Shown piece by piece: positions 1 to 6,182 of a stretch of DNA of 10,509 nt. The stretch is from JALXCG01 sp026991065 [NCBI: Gemmatimonadota bacterium] (lineage in GTDB: Bacteria > GCA-2686955). Position 1 is the first letter of the stretch. Every line of letters starts with the position of its first letter. The notes under the pieces were generated by a model. That model was not told the DNA's origin, ran no database searches, and saw nothing but the letters and a program-made list of their open reading frames with translations. Location: contig JALXCG010000829.1 in NCBI GenBank assembly GCA_026991065.1, positions 1 through 10,509 of the forward strand, in the 5' to 3' direction. The position numbers were made by a program, and so were the translations under genes.

Positions 1-1971
1 CCGGGGCTGATCGAATCGATCCACAGTGGGTTCACCGGCAACCCGGTGAATCCCCAGGTCCTCTACAACACCCAGCTCTACACCAACAATCTGCTCCGCT
101 CCGCGGTGCAGACAACCAACCTGGAACAACTGGATGAACTGGCCGAACTCTATCTCGCGGCTTACCAGCACCTGACGTTCGAAACCCGCTATGTTTACTA
201 CTACTGGCCGGGAGAGGCGCGCGAATCGATCCACGAGCTGGAGACTCCGGCGCGGATGTGGCTGGGGGACCCGGCCGAGACCGACAACGGCATTCTCGGC
301 ATCGAGAGCATTCTGATCAGCAGCCAGTTCCTCTACCCCGTGGCGAGCCTGATCCATGCCATCGCCGCCCTGCCCCCGTCGCAACGCAGCGCGCGGATGC
401 TGCAGTTCACGGCGGACTACTTGCCGGTGCTCCTCGATGACCACTACCAGCGCTGGATCTTTGCCGGCCAGGGGGTGTTTCAGCGCCGTGGTTGGGGCGC
501 TCCGGAGGGACTCTACAACCACTCGGAGCACCTGGCCCGCCTGCTCAACCGCGAGTATCAAGCGCAGGTCTCCTATATCAACGTGGTGACCGACACCGAC
601 CTGTGGATCATCGCCGGAGTCACCGAGCTGCTCGCCGCCCACGCGAGCGACACCGAGCTGGTGCCGATGAGCGCCGAACGCCGCGACGCGCTGCTCGACC
701 ATGTGGCGCTCGGCACTCTGCTGCTCCAGGACCGGATCAGCCAGAGCAGCTTGACCGATTTCGCCGGGGCGCCGGTCACCGGAATCAACTTCGACCTGGG
801 CGAGTGGGACGACCACCCCGACTATGCCTACGCCGGCTACGAGGGCGCGGAGTCACCGCTGGGAAAGGGCTGGGATCCGATCCCGGCGCAGGATGTGGGG
901 TGGGACATCAGCCACGCCCGGCGCTTCGTCAACCTCTTCGAATCGCTCTACCGCAACCGCATCTACACCGGCCAGTCCTTTCCGGACGACGCCATTCTCG
1001 CTGGATTGGCGGCGCAGCTTGTCTACGGCGCCGGCAATCACGACCTGGACCAACCGCTTTTCGCCAACTTCATGGATGGCCAGAACGGTTGGTATCGCGT
1101 CGGCTATCACGAGGGATTTCCCGGCTACTCCCCCTACGGCATGGGCACCGCCTTCACCACCGGTGGCTACGGTTTCTGGGCCGAGTTCAACCCCGATGTT
1201 GCGCTGCTGCGAGATCGCCTGTGGGAAGAGATCAACGCACTCTTCACCCGCGACCTTTCCGGCAACCGGCATTGGGCAAGAGTCGATGGCGGCGCCTGGC
1301 AACCCGGCCCCGGCCCCAACGGTTCCAGCGGCTATGTCGCATTTCCCGGTGGCAGCGGCTATGTTGATGGCGACAGCGATCCCGTCTGGTCGATGCCGCG
1401 GGGCACGATCGAATTCTGGTTCCGGCCCGATGCGGCGGGCCGCTCCGACGACCTGGTCAACATCTTCACCGACGGTTACTACAATTTTCTTTTGATTCGC
1501 CGCCGCGAAGACAACACTCTGCTGCTCTATATCGAGGAAGACGATACTGCAATCCTCAACCTGTCGACCCTCGATACAGTTGCAGTCGGCGCCTGGAACC
1601 ACATCGCGGTCACGCAGGATGGCGCCGCCGCGACCCTCTACATCAACGGCGTTGAAACACTCACAACCGGCAGCAACTCCGGCGCCTGGAGCGACCACCT
1701 CGCCAGTCCTCGCGCTTGGTTCGGCAAGGGGCACTGGTTTACCTGCGACGGTGCCATGGACGACATCCGGCTCTACGATCGGCCACTCTCGCCGGCCGAG
1801 ATTGCCGCGGATATGGGCGGTGCCCGGCCCCCGGCCGGGATCAACGCCCGCTGGGAGTTCGACCAGCAGCCGGATCAGGAGGCGATCGATTTCATGTCGC
1901 TCTACTACAGCGCCGACTACTCCCGCTCCAGCTCTCTCGATCTGCTGATGTTCCTGCCGGTTTTCTTCTGA
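1..1971 (+). CDS. Large protein with C-terminal LamG domain, 5' end cut by window
   Basis: The frame is open from base 1, so the gene begins outside the window; 656 residues are visible. A GTG at 46 is possible but has no ribosome binding site, so I do not treat it as the start. Residues 1 to about 420 are rich in Trp, Tyr and amphipathic helix-like stretches (for example GWDISHARRFVNLFESLYRN near 300-319 and EGLYNHSEHLARL near 169). This could be an alpha-helical toroid of the kind seen in polysaccharide lyases and epimerases, but I do not recognise the family. Residues about 424-605 form a LamG/concanavalin A-like domain: GTIEFWFRPD, then GAWNHIAVTQDG, LYINGVE and MDDIRLYDRPLSPAEIA are its hallmark strands. 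Such domains usually bind carbohydrate or protein outside the cell. A 50-residue tail with ARWEFD follows it. The gene converges on gene A. Coding is certain; the function of the N-terminal part is unknown. Confidence 0.85.
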   Translation, partial: PGLIESIHSGFTGNPVNPQVLYNTQLYTNNLLRSAVQTTNLEQLDELAELYLAAYQHLTFETRYVYYYWPGEARESIHELETPARMWLGDPAETDNGILGIESILISSQFLYPVASLIHAIAALPPSQRSARMLQFTADYLPVLLDDHYQRWIFAGQGVFQRRGWGAPEGLYNHSEHLARLLNREYQAQVSYINVVTDTDLWIIAGVTELLAAHASDTELVPMSAERRDALLDHVALGTLLLQDRISQSSLTDFAGAPVTGINFDLGEWDDHPDYAYAGYEGAESPLGKGWDPIPAQDVGWDISHARRFVNLFESLYRNRIYTGQSFPDDAILAGLAAQLVYGAGNHDLDQPLFANFMDGQNGWYRVGYHEGFPGYSPYGMGTAFTTGGYGFWAEFNPDVALLRDRLWEEINALFTRDLSGNRHWARVDGGAWQPGPGPNGSSGYVAFPGGSGYVDGDSDPVWSMPRGTIEFWFRPDAAGRSDDLVNIFTDGYYNFLLIRRREDNTLLLYIEEDDTAILNLSTLDTVAVGAWNHIAVTQDGAAATLYINGVETLTTGSNSGAWSDHLASPRAWFGKGHWFTCDGAMDDIRLYDRPLSPAEIAADMGGARPPAGINARWEFDQQPDQEAIDFMSLYYSADYSRSSSLDLLMFLPVFF

Positions 1972-1975
1972 TCGA

Positions 1976-1992
1976 CCGGCGCCCAGCGCCGG
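1976..1992. terminator. GC-rich hairpin just after the LamG gene
   Basis: CCGGCGC, a three-base loop and GCGCCGG form a perfect 7-bp stem starting 5 bases after the TGA stop. No T-run follows on the plus strand, so this is a candidate transcript-end or stabilising hairpin and not a classical intrinsic terminator. Confidence 0.35.
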
Positions 1993-2060
1993 GAAGACAC
2001 GCGCAAACGACCGCGCCCTCCGGCGATGTCGTCAACCACCGCGCCCACCACCACTGTGAC

Positions 2061-2117
2061 GCGGGCCGCGGAGCCCGCCACCGCTTCAGTCGAAGAGCGG
2101 TGATGCCAGGGCTCCGC
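2061..2117. terminator. Nested inverted repeats between converging genes
   Basis: GCGGAGCCC (2068-2076) is a perfect inverted repeat of GGGCTCCGC (2109-2117). Inside it CACCGC (2079-2084) pairs with GCGGTG (2097-2102), and the TTC/GAA next to these can extend the stem. A competing hairpin, GCGGGC (2061-2066) with GCCCGC (2073-2078), overlaps the left arm. The structure lies about 23-80 bases beyond the stop of gene A and 90 beyond the stop of the LamG gene, the expected place for a bidirectional terminator. There is no U-tract on either strand, so the role is inferred. Confidence 0.4.
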
Positions 2118-2139
2118 CGCACGCTTTGCCGCGACCCCG

Positions 2140-4575
2140 TCAGCGACACTCGAGCCCCAGCCAGCCCCCATTGCAGGGGCCACCGAAGGCTCCCATATCG
2201 GCGCGGCGGCCGTTGGGATAACGGTCGGGCCAGCGCGGATGCTGATCGTAGATCCCGTCTTCTACCGACGGGTCTCCGGCATCGATGCAGGGCGAGGTGG
2301 GATTCAGCAGGTAGCCGAAACCGTGCCGAGAAACAAAGCGCGGGTCGGCATCGATGTTGCCCTCTCCCGACCAGCCACCCTCGACGTCTGAATAGGAGAC
2401 CAGGGGGGCGTAGCCATCTTCGAACGTGATCTGTTCCGGGTTGTTCCACAGAATGCAATTTGTCAAGGTCGCGCGGGCGGATGACTGACAGGCGATTCCG
2501 TCGCCGGAGCCGGCGGCCGAGTTGTTCGTGATGACGCAGTTTGTAAGGGTTGGATCGCTGAACCGGGCGCTGATCCCGCCACCGCTGTGGGTGGTCGAGT
2601 TCTCTGCGATGATGCAGTTGACAAAGATTGGATCGTTGAATCCGGTGCTGATCCCGCCACCATCGTAATTGCTTGAGTTCTCAGTGATGATGCAGTTGGT
2701 GAATGTCGAGTGGCCAGGAAAATTCATGTAGACTCCGCCTCCACCTTGTTCGCTCACATTTCCCCTTATGAGACAATGGGCAAAAGTGGCGTCCGAGCGG
2801 TGGATCTCGACTCCGCCACCCTCTATCCCTGAATAGTTGTTGGAGATTGTGCAATTGGTGAAGGTGGGAGAGGAGTAGTTGCACCTGACTCCGGCCGCAC
2901 CAAGCCCATTCGTATTCTCCGCAATCAGACAGTCTGTAAAGGAGGGGGAACCATAGGAGCAGAATATGCTGCTACCGTCAAAAGAGGAAACCGTGTTATT
3001 GACGATTCTACAGCGATGAATGGTGGGAGAGGCCACGTTGCACCAAACAGCTTGGCCGCGGCCGGTAATCGTGATGCCCGCCACCAGCGCTGGTGTAGGG
3101 GTATTCTCAAAGATGAGAGTTCTTCCTCTCGCGCTCTCTCCCTTGATAATTGTTGCCGCCACGATGGCTGAATCCTCTGGTGCCCAGCTCCGGATTCCGA
3201 TGGCACGGGAGCCGATGAAAAGCTCGGATTCCAGGTAAGTACCGGGGGCGATCACCAGAGTATCACCGTCGCAACTGGCGGCAAGTGCCTCCGCGATGGT
3301 GTTGTAGTCCGAGGGCACCTGAAGCAGGGTCGGAGTATCTCCCCGTGGCGCGTCACAAGCCTCCCCGTGCGCACCCATGTTGGCTCCCGCTTGACCGGTT
3401 CCCAGGCAGGGGGAATCCGATGCCAGGCCGAGATTAAGCTGGCTACAGTCGGGCGTCGGGTTGCAGAGGCGCGGATCGGCATCGATGTTGCCCTCGCCCG
3501 GCCAGCCGCCTTCAATATCGGAATAGCTGACGATGAAGTCCTCGTCACCTTCGCCTTGATTCGGCACATTGTTCCACAGAATGCAGTTGGTGCTGTTTAC
3601 GGTGGAAGACGCCTCGCAGAGAATACCCCCCGCGCTATCGGCGATGTTGTTCACCAGGGTGCAGTTGGTCAGGTAGAGCGTGGTGTGGGAGGTCTTGATT
3701 CCTCCTGCGTACATGATGGCCACATTGTGTACGATGGAGCACTTGTCCAGACGAAGCGAGGTGGTGTGGGCGTTGAACCCGCCGCCGTCTTCTTCTGCCG
3801 AGTTGTCCATGACAGTACAGTTGATGAAGCTCGGGCTTCCTAAGGTGCAAGCCACGCCGCCGCCGAAGTTCGCGCTGTTGTTGGTTGCGCTACAGTCGAT
3901 AAAAGTTGGGTTTGCCCCATTCGTGGCTATCCCGCCGCCGCGAGTGCCTGCCGTGTTTCCGCGAAAGACGCAGTCGGTAACGGTTGGCGAACCGCCGTAG
4001 GCGTAGAAGCCGCCGCCGAGGCCCGCTGACGAATTTCCCTCGACGATACAGTTAGTAATGACGGGAGAGCCGATGGCAGTGTAAATTCCGCCCCCCCAGC
4101 CTGTGCCTCCGTAGCCGAGCGTCTTGTTGTCCCGGATGATGCAATGGCTGATCTGGGGAGATGATTCGCTGCAGTACACTCCACCACCTCCTGTGCTGTA
4201 CCAACACCCGTCGATGGGTGTTCCAGTGCCACCTGTCAGGGTCAGCCCCGACAGAATAACAGAGGCTTGGAGGGTCTGATCGAAGGTCACCACGCTCAGC
4301 GGTATATCCGTGGAGGGTGCTTTCACAACAGTGGCCGCCACAACCGTCGAATCCTCAGGGGCGATGCCGGTGACTGTGATCGGTTTGAGCGAGCCCCAGA
4401 AGAAGAGGGCTTCTTCGTAGGTACCTGGCTGCACGACGACCCAATCTCCCGCCGAGGCGGCATTGATCGCGTCCTGAATCCGGTCGTAGTCTCCCGGCAC
4501 GTCGATGCGAATCGCCTGTGCCCCCCACCAGCCAGAGGTCAAGAGGATGAACGGCAAAACATATCTAAACCGCAT
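2140..4575 (-). CDS. Gene A: secreted two-module right-handed beta-helix protein
   Basis: 811 residues. Residues 1-21 are a signal peptide with hydrophobic core VLPFILLTSGWWG and an AQA cleavage site. Module 1 begins with the cap IDVPGDYDRIQDAI (about 24-55), followed by eight rungs with the pattern G-G-G-(I/V)...S-P-x-(F/I)-x-x-C-x-(I/V)-x-x-N (about 127-330), then SDIEGGWPGEGNIDADP near 353. Module 2 starts with VPSDYNTIAEAL near 420, again has eight rungs (about 505-710), and ends with SDVEGGW, NIDADPRF, SPCIDAGDP and DMGAFGGPCNGGW. The regular Asn and Cys ladders are typical of parallel beta-helices related to pectate-lyase-like, NosD-like and chlamydial Pmp repeats. No catalytic residues, barrel, dockerin, sortase motif or T9SS sorting domain is visible. 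The ATG at 4575 has AAGGGA five bases upstream. The module 2 region (2460-3250) is visibly richer in A+T than the neighbouring genes. Likely an extracellular binding or surface protein; substrate unknown. Confidence 0.93.
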   Translation of the reverse strand: MRFRYVLPFILLTSGWWGAQAIRIDVPGDYDRIQDAINAASAGDWVVVQPGTYEEALFFWGSLKPITVTGIAPEDSTVVAATVVKAPSTDIPLSVVTFDQTLQASVILSGLTLTGGTGTPIDGCWYSTGGGGVYCSESSPQISHCIIRDNKTLGYGGTGWGGGIYTAIGSPVITNCIVEGNSSAGLGGGFYAYGGSPTVTDCVFRGNTAGTRGGGIATNGANPTFIDCSATNNSANFGGGVACTLGSPSFINCTVMDNSAEEDGGGFNAHTTSLRLDKCSIVHNVAIMYAGGIKTSHTTLYLTNCTLVNNIADSAGGILCEASSTVNSTNCILWNNVPNQGEGDEDFIVSYSDIEGGWPGEGNIDADPRLCNPTPDCSQLNLGLASDSPCLGTGQAGANMGAHGEACDAPRGDTPTLLQVPSDYNTIAEALAASCDGDTLVIAPGTYLESELFIGSRAIGIRSWAPEDSAIVAATIIKGESARGRTLIFENTPTPALVAGITITGRGQAVWCNVASPTIHRCRIVNNTVSSFDGSSIFCSYGSPSFTDCLIAENTNGLGAAGVRCNYSSPTFTNCTISNNYSGIEGGGVEIHRSDATFAHCLIRGNVSEQGGGGVYMNFPGHSTFTNCIITENSSNYDGGGISTGFNDPIFVNCIIAENSTTHSGGGISARFSDPTLTNCVITNNSAAGSGDGIACQSSARATLTNCILWNNPEQITFEDGYAPLVSYSDVEGGWSGEGNIDADPRFVSRHGFGYLLNPTSPCIDAGDPSVEDGIYDQHPRWPDRYPNGRRADMGAFGGPCNGGWLGLECR
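2491..2724 (-). repeat. Adjacent 78-bp rung repeats inside gene A
   Basis: Three consecutive 78-base units (2491-2568, 2569-2646, 2647-2724) each encode one 26-residue rung. The second and third both open with GCTGATCCCGCCACC, and the first and second end in similar TTGGATCG(C/T)TGAA blocks. The residual DNA identity suggests recent rung duplication or exchange within module 2. Confidence 0.6.
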
Positions 4576-4662
4576 GGTGGTCCCTTTCGTACAATAATGC
4601 TGGATTCCAGTATTCTCCCGCTACCGGTTTGGTGCGAACGCAATCACAGGTTCTTCTTGCAC
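4576..4662 (-). promoter_or_regulatory. Leader of gene A, shared with gene B, with ribosome binding site
   Basis: Read on the minus strand, the ATG is preceded by AAGGGA (4581-4586) and a five-base spacer. Further upstream lies AAGAACCTGTGATTGCG (4640-4656), which recurs upstream of gene B as AAGAACCTGAGATTGTG, and both copies then have an ACCGG. No well-spaced -35/-10 pair is convincing, so the promoter itself is not placed. A small palindrome, CTGGAATCCAG, lies at about 4601-4611. Confidence 0.5.
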
Positions 4663-4719
4663 CACTTAACGCCTCCGGCGGCGTCGTCAACCACGGCGCC
4701 CGCCATCAGTGTGAAGCGG

Positions 4720-4739
4720 GCGGCGGAGCCGGCCACCGC
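4720..4739 (-). terminator. Hairpin downstream of gene B
   Basis: On the minus strand GCGGTGG, a six-base loop and CCGCCGC can form a 7-bp stem with one G-U pair, 36 bases beyond the stop of gene B. The equivalent place after gene A also holds a strong hairpin, although its sequence differs. No U-tract follows. Candidate transcript-end structure only. Confidence 0.3.
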
Positions 4740-4774
4740 GGCCACGACCCCGCGCACACTTTGCCATACTCCCA

Positions 4775-6079
4775 TCAGCGACACTCAAGCCCCACCCAGC
4801 CCCCATTGCAGGGGCCACCATAGGCTCCCATATCGGCGCGGCGGCCGTTGGGATAACGGTCGGGCCAGCGCGGATGCTGGTCGTAGATCCCGTCTTCCAC
4901 CGTGGGGTCTCCGGCATCGATGCAGGGGGATTCGGGATGCAGCAGGTAGTCGAAACCGCGCAGAGAAACAAAGCGCGGGGCGGCATCGATGTTACCCTCG
5001 CCGCGCCAGCCGCCTTCAATATCGGAATAGGTGATGGTGACACTTGCGCCGCCTTCGACCTGATCCGGCACATTGTTCCAGAGAATGCAGTTGGTGATGG
5101 CCGCGGTGGTGAGATCTTGGCAATGGATCCCCCCGCCGGTACCGGCGACGTTGTTCGCCAAGGTGCAGTTGGTCAGGTAGAGCGAGGAGTGGAAGGCTTC
5201 GATCCCTCCGTAGAATTCGGCGGAATTGTCGGCGATGGAGCAGTTGGTCAGATGGAGCGAGCAGTAGTAGGCGTGGAATCCGCCGGCGATCGATTCCGCC
5301 GAGTTGCCCGCAACGGTACAGTTGATGAAGGACGGCGATCCCGTGTCGAAGGCCGCGCAGCCGCCGGTACGCGCGCTGTTGTTGGTCATGATGCAGTTGA
5401 TGAAAGTCGGGTTCGATTCGTATTGCGAGTCTATCCCGCCACCGACGCGATCGGCCGTGTTTCCCTGAAAGGCGCAGTCGGTGACCGTTGGCGAGGAGTG
5501 CGTGGCGTAGAATCCGCCGCCGGCGTTGTGGGCCCAATTCCCCTGGAAGGTGCAGTGGGTGATGACGGGAGATGCGTAGGTACAGTAGATTCCGCCTCCC
5601 CAACCTCCCTTCCAGTCCCCGATCGCCTGATTGTCCCGAACAATGCAGTGGGTGATCTGGGGAGACGAATGATCGCAGAACACTCCACCGCCTCCCGTGC
5701 TGACATTCCACCCGACAAAGACCGTTGTTCCGTGACCGCCCGTCAGTGTCAGCCCCGACAGCACCGAGGTGAGTTGCTCGTTCGAGGCGAAGGTTACCGC
5801 GCTCAGCGGGTCCTCGGTCGTCGAGGGAGGATGCACAACGGTGGCCGCTACGATCGTTGAATCTTCAGGCTCGCTGCCGGTGACCGTGATCGCCTTGCCG
5901 AGAAAGTCGAGGGCTTCTTCGTAGGTACCGGGCTGCACGACGACCCGGTCCCCCGGCGCGGCGGCCGCGATCGCGTCCTGGATCCGCCCGTAGTCTCCCG
6001 GAACGTCGATCTGGATCGCCACTGCTCCCCGCCAGCCAGATGTCAAGAGGATGAACGACAAAATATGTCCAAGCCGCAT
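4775..6079 (-). CDS. Gene B: secreted one-module right-handed beta-helix protein
   Basis: 434 residues from the ATG at 6079. A longer frame opens at 6142, but the 6079 start is preferred. It has AAGGGA five bases upstream exactly as in gene A, and it gives a 21-residue signal peptide (core ILSFILLTSGW, cleavage AVA) that aligns residue for residue with that of A. The cap IDVPGDYGRIQDAI is followed by eight rungs (about 128-335), among them GWGGGIYC, NAGGGFYA and SIAGGFHA, then SDIEGGWRGEGNIDA near 353, at the same residue number as in module 1 of A. The end (SPCIDAGDP, DMGAYGGPCNGGW) matches the end of A's second module, so B is module 1 joined to A's terminus. No anchor or active site is visible. 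It lies 96 bases after the lipid kinase gene and 199 bases before gene A on the same strand, so co-transcription is possible. Likely an exported paralogue of A with a shorter stalk. Confidence 0.93.
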   Translation of the reverse strand: MRLGHILSFILLTSGWRGAVAIQIDVPGDYGRIQDAIAAAAPGDRVVVQPGTYEEALDFLGKAITVTGSEPEDSTIVAATVVHPPSTTEDPLSAVTFASNEQLTSVLSGLTLTGGHGTTVFVGWNVSTGGGGVFCDHSSPQITHCIVRDNQAIGDWKGGWGGGIYCTYASPVITHCTFQGNWAHNAGGGFYATHSSPTVTDCAFQGNTADRVGGGIDSQYESNPTFINCIMTNNSARTGGCAAFDTGSPSFINCTVAGNSAESIAGGFHAYYCSLHLTNCSIADNSAEFYGGIEAFHSSLYLTNCTLANNVAGTGGGIHCQDLTTAAITNCILWNNVPDQVEGGASVTITYSDIEGGWRGEGNIDAAPRFVSLRGFDYLLHPESPCIDAGDPTVEDGIYDQHPRWPDRYPNGRRADMGAYGGPCNGGWVGLECR

Positions 6080-6163
6080 GATGGTCCCTTTCATGAAGAA
6101 TACTAAGAACCAGCATAACCCGGCCGCCGGTTCAGCTCGCACACAATCTCAGGTTCTTCTCGC
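6080..6163 (-). promoter_or_regulatory. Leader of gene B with ribosome binding site
   Basis: AAGGGA (6085-6090) sits five bases before the ATG. The upstream element AAGAACCTGAGATTGTG (6143-6159 region) matches the one upstream of gene A. A CCGGCGGCCGG palindrome lies between the two elements (about 6121-6131). It begins only 13 bases past the stop of the lipid kinase gene, so the element may act as a promoter, an operator or a conserved RNA leader; the sequence does not decide which. Confidence 0.5.
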
Positions 6164-6167
6164 GCCC

Positions 6168-6182
6168 CGCCTGCGTCAGGCG
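6168..6182. terminator. Short hairpin over the lipid kinase stop codon
   Basis: CGCCTG and CAGGCG form a perfect 6-bp stem with a three-base loop. The stem includes the TGA of the lipid kinase gene. No T-run follows. Weak candidate for a transcript-end structure. Confidence 0.25.

Larger units (their letters stand above)
2019..6163 (-). repeat. Tandem duplication of a beta-helix gene with its flanks (A and B units)
   Basis: Two head-to-tail units can be aligned by eye. The first runs from about 2019 to 4662 (gene A) and the second from about 4672 to 6163 (gene B). Matching blocks are the 3' flank (2019-2050 with 4672-4704, both around a CGTCAACCAC core), the gene end (2166-2292 with 4801-4927), the signal-peptide region, the AAGGGACCAYC ribosome binding site and an upstream element (4640-4660 with 6142-6163). 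The boundaries are approximate. The units differ in length because A carries a second module. Confidence 0.75.

Noticed and set aside
853-1734. Long minus-strand open frame opposite the LamG gene
   Set aside because: It is a GC-rich antisense shadow. The plus strand carries a clear LamG domain, and the antisense product is low in pattern and lacks a ribosome binding site.
2491-2724. Regular 78-base repeats as a CRISPR-like array
   Set aside because: The units are in frame, encode beta-helix rungs and vary along their whole length. There are no identical repeats separated by unique spacers.
4874-5860. 328-residue plus-strand open frame opposite gene B
   Set aside because: It is exactly antisense to a beta-helix gene with signal peptide and regular rungs. 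Its repeated G-x-V-x-x motif is only the mirror of the rung repeats. Similar shadows occur at 7480-8400 and 4267-5034.
6080-6142. Upstream start for gene B adding 21 residues
   Set aside because: It would place polar sequence before the signal peptide and run through the conserved ribosome binding site. The start at 6079 matches gene A exactly.
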